DNA of 20,000 bases from Halisarca cf. caerulea (lineage: Eukaryota; Porifera; Demospongiae; Chondrillida; Halisarcidae), in the NCBI GenBank assembly GCA_963170055.1, contig CAUJGJ010000313.1, forward strand, positions 7,279,979-7,299,978. The letters are read 5' to 3'. Below, in pieces: positions 1-20,000 of this stretch. The notes beneath the pieces were generated by a model. That model did no database searches. It was not told the origin of the DNA and worked only from the letters and a program-made list of their open reading frames with translations. How positions within the stretch are numbered: the stretch's first letter is position 1; the number at the start of each line of letters is the position of its first letter. The translations under genes and the position numbers were made by a program.

Positions 1-314
1 CCTGTACAGTGAAACCTCTGTAATAAGGACACCATTGGGACCACAGTGAGCTGTCCTGTACAGTGAAACCTCTGTAATAAGGACACCACTGGGACCACAG
101 TGAGCTGTCCTGTACAGTGAAACTTCTATAAAAAGGACACCATTGGGACCACAGTAAGCTGTCCTGTACAGTGAAACCTCTGTAATGAGGACACCATTGG
201 GACCACTGTAAGCTGTCCTCTACAGTATAACCTCGGTAATGAGGACACCATTGGGAGCTGTCCTGTACAGTGAAACCTCTATAATAAGGACACCATTGGA
301 CCATAGTAAGTTGT
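1..314. repeat. 54-bp tandem repeat array (six units)
   Basis: Six head-to-tail units start at 1, 55, 109, 163, 217 and 262. Units 1-4 are exactly 54 bp. Unit 5 has lost 9 bp and unit 6 has lost 1. Each unit contains TACAGTGAAACCTCTGTAAT, which is the terminal motif of pogo-like elements, followed by a GGACACCATTGGGACCACAG-like block. The array starts at the window edge, so its true copy number is unknown. Two inverted units of the same 54-bp sequence occur at about 13052-13160. Confidence 0.9.
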
Positions 315-460
315 CCTGTATATGGAGGTGTCCTTATTTTGGAGGATTCAGTTGTACACATGTCAATGTGAGGTTCTTCAAGTGGGGCAGAACAGTGGTG
401 TCCTGTTTAAGGGAGTTTCTGCATTTCAGAGGTGTCCTTTAATATAGGTTTTATGTACTG
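1..460. mobile_element. pogo-like miniature element, copy 1 (cut by window edge)
   Basis: The 54-bp array plus the unique stretch 315-460 match, in inverted orientation, the element at 12257-13160. Shared blocks include GGAGGTGTCCTTATTTTGGA (near 324) and TTTCTGCATTTCAGAGGTGT (near 416). There is no coding capacity, so this is non-autonomous. The family assignment rests on the CAGTGAAACCTC-type terminus and is an inference. The right end near 456-460 is degenerate. Confidence 0.7.
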
Positions 461-773
461 TATATTAGAGTGATTGGATGAAACAAGGTATGAGAAATAG
501 TATATGCTTATCTCACCTTTCCTATTATCACACCATTTAATAGTATAAATTTGTCTTTTGTTTGTGTGGATTTAGATGTTGTGAGAAAGGATTTCCATTC
601 TGACCCTGAACTGCATTTGTGGTTGTATTTTGGTTTCTTCCATTTTCGTGACCTTTGCTTTGGACAGCAAGCTCCTTTGTATGGACACATTATGTGTTGG
701 GTATAAATGCTCTCATTCTGAGTGCCAAATATGCTTGTCTATTACCTAGTTTGGATAGGGTTTCACCAACCAG

Positions 774-780
774 TATAAAA
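774..780 (+). promoter_or_regulatory. TATA box of protease copy 1
   Basis: TATAAAA lies 112 bp upstream of the start codon at 886 and is perfectly conserved, with its surroundings, in copy 2 (3253-3259). A start site about 25-30 bp downstream would give a 5' UTR of roughly 80 bases. A second AT-rich block, GGGTATAAATGCTCTCATTC near 700, is also conserved (with a 1-base indel) but lies further upstream. Confidence 0.7.
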
Positions 781-885
781 GAGAGACACTTTTGGAGGAT
801 TCCTTAAGAAACTGGTTTGCTCGTCTTCTGATCTCAGCACCAAACCGTGTGCTATTACCTAGTCTGTCTCTACTTCACCACAAGG

Positions 886-2043
886 ATGTTCCGCTTTGTA
901 CAAGCTATTTTCTTAGTTGGAATCCTGTACTATAGCTATACAATTGCCATCCCAGTACAGCCGAGGAGAGAGAAAATGCCACCAACTACTCATTTAGAAG
1001 GAGTTTTGAAAGGATTTAGGATTCCTTCCAAACCAAAAGAAGAGAAGCCACCTTCACCTTCTTCTGTAAAGAATCTTGATGTTCCCTCAAAAGATGAATT
1101 CTTTCCCAAATCCACTCCAACTGTGAAACAAGATGGCGATGAGAAAGGGGACAAGAAGGACAAAGAAGGAAACCATTTTGGTTGGATCACTCTGTCCAAG
1201 GATGGCAGCAGTGAAAAAATGTCTGACCTGTCCTTCATGGAGCCCTTCTTGAAAAGCAGTGGTGAGAGGCCCATGGGCAACATACTTTCATTGCCAAAGG
1301 CACAGCCAGTTAATCCAAAGAAACGATTGACAAAGCGAGAGATTTTTGGTCGTGATGATCGGGAATATGTCTTTGATCATCTTCCATACTCTGCTATTGG
1401 CTACATTAAGGACTCCAGTTGCACGGGCTTTCTCATTGCCCCCAATGTAGTGATGACAGCTGCACATTGCTTATATGATACTAATGCTAAAGAGTTTTAC
1501 AATAGATCATTAGACTTCTACAGAGGAAGAAACTGCTTTTACGAAGGAGAAAAAATGGAGTGGTGCGAAGTAAAGGTGCCACAATCATACATCAATAATC
1601 CACGGAGAGAAAATGACTACGGATTTATTATACTAGCAAACTACAGTGAACAGTATCTAGGTTTCATGGTTAAAAACATCACTGATTCTCTGCCTATAAG
1701 GATACTGTCATACTCGCATGACACAGGCCGTTGTGTGACAACAACAAAGTGTAACGCCCGCTTGCTTCGTCACAAATGGTCGCACTATGATAAAGAGAAT
1801 GTATTCTGTTACGACTGTGATACCGCATACGAGAGCAGTGGTGCACCTATCCTCTACAACGATGAAATCGTCATAGAAGGTCAGATTTCGATCCCGAGTT
1901 GTTGGATGGTGATCGGAGTCAATAATGGCTATTTCCCAGACACCTATAGGGGACCTTGTAACGCTGGTGCCAGGTTAACCAGAGAACGTTGGTTTTTAAT
2001 TGATCATGTAAAGAGAAACGCCTCAAGTACAGTACACTATTAA
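886..2043 (+). CDS. Secreted trypsin/V8-like serine protease, copy 1
   Basis: This intronless gene encodes 385 residues. I chose ATG 886 because it opens a signal peptide (MFRFVQAIFLVGILYY, then an Ile-Pro-Val stretch). Upstream codons are open only to a GTG. Residues 22-150 form a hydrophilic, Lys/Pro/Ser-rich pro-region ending in the dibasic run KKRLTKR (145-151). The next residues, EIFGRDDRE, resemble the mature N-terminus of glutamyl endopeptidases and of animal PRSS23-type proteases. The chymotrypsin-fold triad is visible: His194 in MTAAHC, Asp244 in NDYGF, Ser318 in ESSGAP. Asn206, 252, 264 and 378 lie in N-glycosylation sequons. It is probably secreted as a zymogen and activated by processing after Arg151. 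Substrate preference cannot be read from the sequence. Copy 1 has Cys227, which copy 2 lacks. Confidence 0.9.
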   Translation: MFRFVQAIFLVGILYYSYTIAIPVQPRREKMPPTTHLEGVLKGFRIPSKPKEEKPPSPSSVKNLDVPSKDEFFPKSTPTVKQDGDEKGDKKDKEGNHFGWITLSKDGSSEKMSDLSFMEPFLKSSGERPMGNILSLPKAQPVNPKKRLTKREIFGRDDREYVFDHLPYSAIGYIKDSSCTGFLIAPNVVMTAAHCLYDTNAKEFYNRSLDFYRGRNCFYEGEKMEWCEVKVPQSYINNPRRENDYGFIILANYSEQYLGFMVKNITDSLPIRILSYSHDTGRCVTTTKCNARLLRHKWSHYDKENVFCYDCDTAYESSGAPILYNDEIVIEGQISIPSCWMVIGVNNGYFPDTYRGPCNAGARLTRERWFLIDHVKRNASSTVHY

Positions 2044-2150
2044 TTATTTATATAAATTAATCTAATTTACATTTTTTATTCACTATGCCTTAGAACTTGT
2101 TCTTATTGATTTTTGCACTTAATGTATGTTAAAACATTTATGTTGTGTGT

Positions 2151-2156
2151 ATTAAA
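2151..2156 (+). terminator. Poly(A) signal of protease copy 1
   Basis: ATTAAA, the commonest variant of the animal poly(A) signal, lies 108 bp after the stop codon. A T-rich stretch follows (CTTTTCTCTC near 2170). The hexamer and its position are conserved in copy 2 at 4652. Confidence 0.55.
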
Positions 2157-2404
2157 TCCATTTGTAAAGTCTTTTCTCTCAAATCCAAATCTTTTAATAA
2201 TTCCCTCCAAACACTTGTGTACATTAATTTTGCTGTTTGCATGTAACTTAGGTTTATTTTTTGTTAGAAAATATGTACATTACCTGTTGTAAAAATTTTG
2301 TGTCAGTTTTAATAATTTTGTTTTGCAATGTCCTATTTTTAGTATGCATACGCTCGAATTATAGCAATAATTTTAAGACAACATCTGAAATTGCATGCAA
2401 AATA

Positions 2405-2562
2405 CAGTGGAACCTCTTATAGCAAACTCTCGTAATAGCAAGTACCTCTCTGCATAACAAACTAGCTGTATACCTTTTGTGTATGGTTCCTAATGCATGG
2501 ATTGCATACATATAAAATGACCTCGAGCTCCTCATAGTGTGTGTTATAGAGAGTTTCCACTG
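2405..2562. mobile_element. 158-bp pogo-like miniature element inside unit 1
   Basis: The left end CAGTGGAACCTCTTATAG and the inverted right end CAGTGGAAACTCTCTATAAC form imperfect terminal repeats. TA precedes the left end; the right flank reads AA rather than TA. The homologous site in unit 2 (near 4905) lacks it and reads straight through GCATGCAAAATATATT. It therefore inserted in copy 1 after the duplication or was lost from copy 2. It is non-coding. Confidence 0.8.
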
Positions 2563-2572
2563 AATGTATGCA

Positions 2573-2574
<2 letters not shown>

Positions 2575-2609
<35 letters not shown>
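2575..2609. repeat. (TA)n microsatellite
   Basis: This is an uninterrupted TA run directly after the miniature element, with a shorter TA run at about 2617-2627. It is absent at the equivalent position in unit 2. Confidence 0.95.
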
Positions 2610-2612
<3 letters not shown>

Positions 2613-3252
2613 ACAATATATATATAATGCTGACATATACTTTCTGTGAGCACATGACTTGTGGAAATGGGACCTAAAATGACTCATATACTATCACACG
2701 TTATGAATAGCAGCTGAGAAAAAAATAAAGGAATTTTCTTCCCTTTTTGCGAGAAGGTATGACATTGTGCTTTGAGATGTGGAGTATGGCTTGTGTACCT
2801 CGAATTGTGTGCAATAACATGTTCTTGCTGTGTAGTCCATGTAGTTACCGTTTGTCTTTGTTTTACTTAATTCGGTCACTTTTGCATGTTTTCAGTATAA
2901 TTACTCCATATGTATAGGTATTATATCAAATTGATTGGATGAAACAAGGCACGGTATGAGTGCATGTTTTTCTTTCAACTTCCTATTATCATACCATTTG
3001 ATAATATAAATGTCTCTTTTATCCAAATGAATTTAAATGTTGTGGGCCTTGAAGAAGGATTTCAATTCTGACCCTGAATTGCATTTGTGGTTATATTTTG
3101 GTTACCTCCATTGTCGTGACCTTTGGTTCAGACTGCATGTTCATTTGTGTGGACACAATATATGACATTGTGTTGGGTATATAAAATGCTCTCATTCTGA
3201 GTGCCAAATATGCTTGTCTATTACCTAGTTTGGATAGGGTTTCACCAACCAG

Positions 3253-3259
3253 TATAAAA
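3253..3259 (+). promoter_or_regulatory. TATA box of protease copy 2
   Basis: TATAAAA lies 109 bp before ATG 3362, in a block (about 3190-3345) almost identical to 715-870. The main difference in the leader is a small deletion relative to copy 1 shortly before the start codon. Confidence 0.7.
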
Positions 3260-3361
3260 GAGAGACACTTTTGGAGGATTCCTTAAGAAACTGGTTTGCT
3301 CGTCTTCTGATCTCAGCACCAAACCGTGTGCTATTACCTAGTCTGTCACTTCACCACAAGG

Positions 3362-4522
3362 ATGTTCCACTTTGTACAAGCTATATTCTTAGTTGGAATC
3401 CTGTACTATGCAATTGCCATCCCAGTACAGCCGAGGAGAGAGGAAATGCCACCAACTACTCATTTAGAAGGAGTTTTGAAAGGATTAAGGATTCCTTCCA
3501 AACCAAAAGAAGAGAAGCAACCTTCACCTTCTTCTGTAAAGAATCTTGATGTTCCCTCAGAAGATATATTCTTTCCCAAATCCACTCCAACTGTGAAACA
3601 AGATGGCGATGAGAATGGGGACAAGAAGGACAAAGAAGGAAACCATTTTGGTTGGATCACTCTGTCCAAGGATGGCAGCAGTGAAAAAATGCCTGACCTG
3701 TCCTTTATGGAGCCCTTCTTGAAAAGCGGTGGTGAGAGGCCCATGGGCAACATACTTTCATTGCCAAAGGCACAACCAGTCAAGCCAAAGAAACGATTGA
3801 CAAAGCGAGAGATTTTTGGTCGTGATGATCGGGAAAATGTCATTGATCATCTTCCATACTCTGCTATTGGCTACATTAAAGATTGCAGCTGCACGGGCTT
3901 TCTCATTGCCCCCAATGTAGTGATGACAGCTGCACATTGCTTATATGATAGTGATGCTAAAGAGTTTTACAATAGATCATTAGACTTCTACAGAGGAAGA
4001 AACTGCTATTATAATAATAATTACGAAGGTGAAAAAATGTACGGGCGCGAAGCATATGTGCCAAATTCATACCGTGATTACCCATGGAGAGAAAATGACT
4101 ACGGATTTATTATACTAGCAAACTACAGTAAACAGTATCTAGGTTTCATGGTTAAAAACATCACTGATCCTCTACCTATAAGGATACTGTCATACTCGCA
4201 TGACACAGGCAGTTGTATGACTACAACGAAGTGTAATGCCAGCTTGTTTCGTCACAAGTGGTATTACTACAATAACGAGAATCTATTCTGTTACGACTGT
4301 GACACCGCATACGAGAGCAGTGGTGCACCTATCCTCTACAGTGACGAAATCGTCATAGAAGGTCAGATTTCGATCCCAAGTTGTTGGATGGTGATCGGAG
4401 TCAATAATGGCTATTTCCCTGAAAGCTATAATGGACCTTGTAATGTTGGTGCCAGGTTTACCAGAGAACGTTGGTTTTCAATTGATGATATAAAAAGAAA
4501 CACCTCAATTATAGCAAACTAA
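3362..4522 (+). CDS. Secreted trypsin/V8-like serine protease, copy 2
   Basis: This intronless paralogue of the 886-2043 gene encodes 386 residues. ATG 3362 is chosen for the same reason: it begins the signal peptide MFHFVQAIFLVGILYY. The pro-region ends in the same KKRLTKR run (143-149), followed by EIFGRDDRE. Catalytic residues are His192, Asp246 and Ser320 (ESSGAP), so the enzyme looks active. Compared with copy 1, the signal peptide has a 2-residue deletion. A loop between His and Asp (about 216-241) is heavily replaced and 3 residues longer (YYNNNYEGEKMYGREAYV). The segment about 284-309 is also changed. Copy 2 has Cys175 where copy 1 has Ser, and lacks the Cys at copy-1 position 227. 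The shared promoter suggests similar expression; different loops suggest different substrates or inhibitor resistance, which is inference. Confidence 0.9.
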   Translation: MFHFVQAIFLVGILYYAIAIPVQPRREEMPPTTHLEGVLKGLRIPSKPKEEKQPSPSSVKNLDVPSEDIFFPKSTPTVKQDGDENGDKKDKEGNHFGWITLSKDGSSEKMPDLSFMEPFLKSGGERPMGNILSLPKAQPVKPKKRLTKREIFGRDDRENVIDHLPYSAIGYIKDCSCTGFLIAPNVVMTAAHCLYDSDAKEFYNRSLDFYRGRNCYYNNNYEGEKMYGREAYVPNSYRDYPWRENDYGFIILANYSKQYLGFMVKNITDPLPIRILSYSHDTGSCMTTTKCNASLFRHKWYYYNNENLFCYDCDTAYESSGAPILYSDEIVIEGQISIPSCWMVIGVNNGYFPESYNGPCNVGARFTRERWFSIDDIKRNTSIIAN

Positions 4523-4651
4523 GTAACTATTTATATAATATTGTTTGCATTTTTTTACATTCACCACACGTGCACCGGCCTTACTGAGCCTCGGAACTTG
4601 TTCTTATTGATGTTTGCTTTTTATGTATTTTAAAACATTGATTTTATGGGT

Positions 4652-4657
4652 ATTAAA
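4652..4657 (+). terminator. Poly(A) signal of protease copy 2
   Basis: ATTAAA lies 129 bp after the stop, in the context TATTAAATCCA shared with copy 1, and is followed by CTTTTCCCTC. Confidence 0.55.
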
Positions 4658-5170
4658 TCCACTTGGAGAATCTTTTCCCTCACAATCCAAATCATTTAAT
4701 AATCCCCTCCAAACACTTGTGTACATTAATTTTGCTTTTTTGCATGTTTGTTTTTGCTAAATATACACAGCGCCAGCTGTAAAATTTCGTGTCAGTTTCA
4801 GTAATTTTGTTTTGCAATGATGACTGTCCTATGCTTACTTACTATATATACATGCTTTCGAATTAGCAATAATTACGAGACAGCATCTGAAATAGCATGC
4901 AAAATATATTATACCGTATAATTATCATGTTGACATTTTCCTGAGCACGTGACTTACTGGAATGGCGCCTAAAATGACTTAGCATGGCAGACTATGAATG
5001 CTAGCCGAGATAACGGAATTTCTTCCCATTTTACAAAAGGGTACGTGCTGTGAGATTTAAAGTATGGCTTGTGTACATCGAATTGTGCGCAATAACATGT
5101 TCTTGCTGTAGTCCATGTAGTTACCGTTTGTCTTTGTTTTACTTCGTACACTTTTGCATGCTTTCGTTAG

Positions 5171-17594
<12,424 letters not shown>

Positions 17595-17683
17595 CAGTTC
17601 ACAACACACTCCACACTATTTAGCTCCGAAGACAAGCATGTGAAGGTTGGTGTACTGCGTCGTGTGCTGATCAATGACAAATA

Positions 17684-17937
17684 CAATCGATTAGCCTTTA
17701 ATATAATATAACTTTCGAACTGATTCTCAAGTAGCACAGATTAATTGAACAGAATCGATGTACAGACCGTTTCGGCCGCGTAGGCCTTCATCAGCTGTAA
17801 ACCTACGTGGCTGAAACATTCTGTACATTGATCCTGTACAATTGATCTGTGATACGTGAGAATCCGTTTGAAAGTTATATTGTATTAAAAACAAGTCAAC
17901 ATAGCAGTGAGTCTCTATCATATCAGCAATCGATTAG
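17684..17937. mobile_element. Inverted-repeat retroelement with 11-bp target duplications
   Basis: CAATCGATTAG occurs perfectly at 17684-17694 and 17927-17937, flanking a 232-bp insertion (17695-17926). The insertion is two head-to-head copies of one sequence: arm 17697-17794 on the minus strand and arm 17795-17890 on the plus strand, meeting at CATCAG|CTGTAAAC. A 36-bp tail follows the right arm only. Shared arm blocks (arm-strand reading) include GAAAGTTATATT and CTGTACAT. The left arm holds a hammerhead-like core. The structure fits a truncated Penelope-like element or retrozyme; there is no coding sequence. Confidence 0.65.
17765..17794 (-). ncRNA. Hammerhead-ribozyme-like core
   Basis: Read on the minus strand: CTGATGA (17794-17788), then A, GGCC, a five-base loop TACGC, GGCC, then GAAAC and GGTC (to 17765). 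CUGAUGA and GAAA are the invariant hammerhead core blocks, and GGCC/GGCC forms stem II with one bulged A. Stem III would be at most two base pairs (AC with GU around one G), with GUC as the cleavage triplet; such minimal stems are known from Penelope-like elements and metazoan retrozymes. Stem I cannot form well from the local sequence because the element end abuts the inverted copy. The right arm version has lost the CUGAUGA block. Activity is unproven. Confidence 0.5.
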
Positions 17938-17953
17938 TTTTACATACAGTAAG

Positions 17954-17955
<2 letters not shown>

Positions 17956-17999
<44 letters not shown>
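17956..17999. repeat. (TA)n microsatellite
   Basis: This is an uninterrupted TA run of about 22 units. Confidence 0.97.
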
Positions 18000-18002
<3 letters not shown>

Positions 18003-18027
18003 CACTCAACAGGGTGAAATGAATTTG

Positions 18028-18147
18028 TGGTCTCTGTAGACAGGTGGTCCTTGTGTAGAAGTTCAATAGCATTGCTTTAGTGGTTCCTGGACCAGTCTAC
18101 ATATGTTGGTTACTGTAGACAGGTGGTCGTTAAGACAGTTTTCACTG
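18028..18147. mobile_element. Partial pogo-like element
   Basis: CTGTAGACAGGTGGTC occurs at 18034 and again at 18113, 79 bp apart. The right end, inverted, reads CAGTGAAAACTGTCTTAACG and is followed by TA. The left end is not clear. Confidence 0.55.
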
Positions 18148-18293
18148 TATCTTTCTGGAATTAACAGAAGTACGTAGCTGTTAAATGGTTAAGCTTGTAA
18201 CATTTTTGTAGTGGCCATGTTGTGTATTCAGGGTGGAAGCTCATCCATAATGTCAGTCCATCTTACTGAGTGCAGTTTGTATAACATGTAGTC

Positions 18294-18470
18294 CACTGGA
18301 ACCTCTCTATACCGAACCCTCTGTAAGCTGGAACCCTCTCTACACTGGATGTGTATTCAAGTCCTGCTCTTTATATTTGCTGTACGTATAGAACCTCCCT
18401 AATCCGGAAACTTCTCTAGCCAGATCCTCTTCTTTGGTCCCAAGGGTGTTTGGTTTGATGGGTTACACTG
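18294..18470. mobile_element. 177-bp pogo-like miniature element
   Basis: It starts CACTGGAACCTCTCTATACC and ends, inverted, CAGTGTAACCCATCAAACC, with TA after the right end. The interior matches 18602-18766 and both halves of 6885-7110 (GTGTATTCAAGTCCTGCTCT, TTTGGTCCCAAGG). The left TA is absent. Confidence 0.75.
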
Positions 18471-18601
18471 TAGTACTATCGTGTATGTATGTGCGTATGT
18501 AATCACAGAGTGTACATGTGTGAATATTGTGTATGTACTGTGTATACATGTGAATATAGTGCATGTACTTGTGTATGGTATGTATAAATGTAGTGTATAC
18601 A

Positions 18602-18766
18602 CAATGGGACCTCTCTAAACTGAACCCTCTCTAAATTGGACGTGTATTCAAGTCCTGCTCTCTATACTTGCTGTACATGTATATAGAACCTCTCCAATCT
18701 GGAAACCTCTTTAAACTGAACCTTTTCTTTGGTCCCAAGGGAGTTTGATTTAGAGAGGTTACACTG
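18602..18766. mobile_element. 165-bp pogo-like miniature element
   Basis: It starts CAATGGGACCTCTCTAAAC and ends, inverted, CAGTGTAACCTCTCTAAATC. It is the same family and orientation as 18294-18470, 132 bp downstream of it. The repeated text AACCCTCTCTAAA mimics the termini inside the element. Confidence 0.75.
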
Positions 18767-19212
18767 TGTGTGTGTATATGCATTAACATAGTATAATTCG
18801 TGTATGTGTAAAAGTGCAAATTTAGTGCATTTACATGTGTTTACATGTGAATATAGTACTATTCATTTTTCATTAATATGCATAAAGTTCATGTACGTAC
18901 ATGTGTGTGATAACATATATGCATACTGTGTGTGTGTATCTGTATAATAGTATGTACACATTTTGTGGTTTACGGTGTAGGAAATAGTGGGTATTGTTAA
19001 TTTATCTGCAGACAAATCATTTGACTGTCTCCATTGCTGGTAGGTGGGACTACAGGTAGAGGAGGTGGTGGGTGTATTGGAGTGGGCGTGTGTGTGAGTG
19101 GGAAGCCTCTTTTCTCTATTGTACTGCCCTAAACCGGCATGTGGTGTGTGTGAATGCAGTGGCCAAGCGTCACATCAAAGCAAATTCGATAATGGGTTAA
19201 TATTATCCCATC
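18767..19212. other. Intergenic sequence without recognised features
   Basis: It contains short GT and CATGTA-rich patches, with no exon or element recognised. Confidence 0.5.
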
Positions 19213-19669
19213 ATGTGTGACTTTGTCGTGATGGCTGGTTGTGTGGCATTAACTATCTCACTACAGGCCCACACCCTCATAATATCCGGTGAGCCAGTCG
19301 ACTGTGCAGGATTCTTTGTCCTTGTGTGTGTGTGCACTACCCCTGGGCTAATTTTGAGCTGTAAAATGATAATGCCACCAGCCAGCAGGAGGTCTTGTGA
19401 GGGTTGCTTGTATGTGTACAAACCTCTCCCATCCTCACAAGGTACCAACGGACTAGGATCAACCTCAACGAAGACTGCTAAGATATACAGTGATTTCAGC
19501 ATTAGCTACATTCTCAGTAAACCTGGTTCCAATTGTGTCGGCCATAATGATGTGATTGCCAAGTGTGGAAATGTTGTGAACGATTTGCTTCTTCTACCGC
19601 CAGCCAATGTTCTTCCCCACTGCATTGGAGTTAGTCAAAAGAAGCAGGGAATCTGTCACAGGAGACAAG
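19213..19669 (+). CDS. Candidate exon of an unidentified gene
   Basis: A 181-codon open frame starts at ATG 19213. It could be a first exon, or an internal exon after the acceptor ATCTCACTACAG (ending 19266). A good donor lies at GACAAG|GTAAAG (19669/19670), leaving phase 1. The middle, KIYSDFSISYILSKPGSNC and VIAKCGNVVNDLLLLPP, looks protein-like, but I recognise no family. The opposite strand is open for about 100 codons over part of it, which lowers confidence. Confidence 0.3.
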
Positions 19670-20000
19670 GTAAAGTAGCTGTTGTTGTACTGTTGCGTAT
19701 TTGTCACCCTGAACTAGTGCATCCTATTATTTTTATTTCCAAGAATAGTTTTTTATAATTGTAACCAGGAATTCAGTATCATATTGACCCATTTCTGCTT
19801 TGCCGAACATGACACACCCCAACACTAATACTTCCAATATTTACCTTTGTAGTATTAGGTTGCTTTGCTTGTCTACTGCAAACACAAAATGTTTATAGCC
19901 TTTTTATGCTGGAGAAATTGAAAGTGATTTAATTAAACTGATTTAACGCTCCAGTGTAAATGGGGCTATGATAAACTGTCTCGAATTTGTCTGTTGAAAT
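19670..20000. other. Sequence without recognised features to the window end
   Basis: It is AT-rich. If the candidate exon is real, this would be its downstream intron. I see nothing else. Confidence 0.4.

Larger units (their letters stand above)
471..2893 (+). repeat. Tandem duplication unit 1 (protease gene with flanks)
   Basis: Homology to the second unit starts at the shared block TGATTGGATGAAACAAGG (471 and 2932). It runs through upstream sequence, TATA box, coding region and 3' UTR to about 2893, where both copies read CTTTTGCATG followed by a diverging end. About 38 bp separate the two units. Unit 1 is longer downstream because it contains an extra miniature element and a TA microsatellite (2405-2609) absent from unit 2. 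Confidence 0.9.
2932..5166 (+). repeat. Tandem duplication unit 2 (protease gene with flanks)
   Basis: This is the second copy of the unit described at 471-2893. Homology continues well past the gene: the blocks around 4940-5165 match 2655-2893 (for example GTAGTCCATGTAGTTACCGT in both). It stops within a few bases of the first recognised exon of the next gene (5171). The region 4523-5170 holds only 3' UTR and duplicated intergenic sequence; I see no other gene there. Confidence 0.9.

Noticed and set aside
990..1283. Minus-strand open frames over the protease genes (also 3460-3843)
   Set aside because: They are shadows of the strongly supported plus-strand coding regions and occur in the same place in both copies for that reason.
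3271..3549. 92-codon plus-strand frame overlapping the start of protease copy 2
   Set aside because: It spans the promoter, leader and first codons in another frame, and the copy 1 equivalent is not preserved.

Overview
The window looks like animal nuclear DNA. It has spliced genes with GT-AG introns, TATA boxes, long CA/TG and TA microsatellites, and many short inverted-repeat transposon remnants. Non-coding DNA fills most of it. A marine invertebrate, perhaps a sponge, is my best guess from overall appearance only. No bacterial, viral, CRISPR, rRNA or tRNA feature was seen.

Left part (1-5170). A 54-bp tandem repeat array belonging to a pogo-like miniature element runs to about 460. Two tandem copies of a roughly 2.4-kb unit follow (about 471-2893 and 2932-5166). 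Each carries a TATA box, an intronless gene for a secreted trypsin/V8-like serine protease with a long pro-region (385 and 386 residues), and an ATTAAA poly(A) signal. Both proteases keep the His-Asp-Ser triad. They differ most in loops around the active site. Copy 1 alone carries a 158-bp miniature element downstream.

Middle and right part (5171-17594). Six exons join in one consistent reading frame into a gene whose 5' end I cannot find. It encodes at least 665 residues of a low-complexity, Ser/Pro-rich protein with short conserved-looking helices. Two of its 5' splice sites are the first bases of CA or GT microsatellites. Its large introns hold a 59-bp minisatellite with a 118-bp higher-order period, several pogo-like miniature elements, a PIF/Harbinger-like element with TTA target duplications, and three elements with CAGGG ends and internal poly-G/poly-C tracts.

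Right end (17595-20000). The most interesting object is at 17695-17926. It is a near-palindromic insertion flanked by perfect 11-bp direct repeats. The minus strand of one arm reads as a hammerhead-ribozyme-like core (CTGATGA, a GGCC stem, GAAAC, GGTC), which suggests a Penelope-like or retrozyme-type retroelement. More pogo-like copies follow, then one weak candidate exon at 19213-19669.
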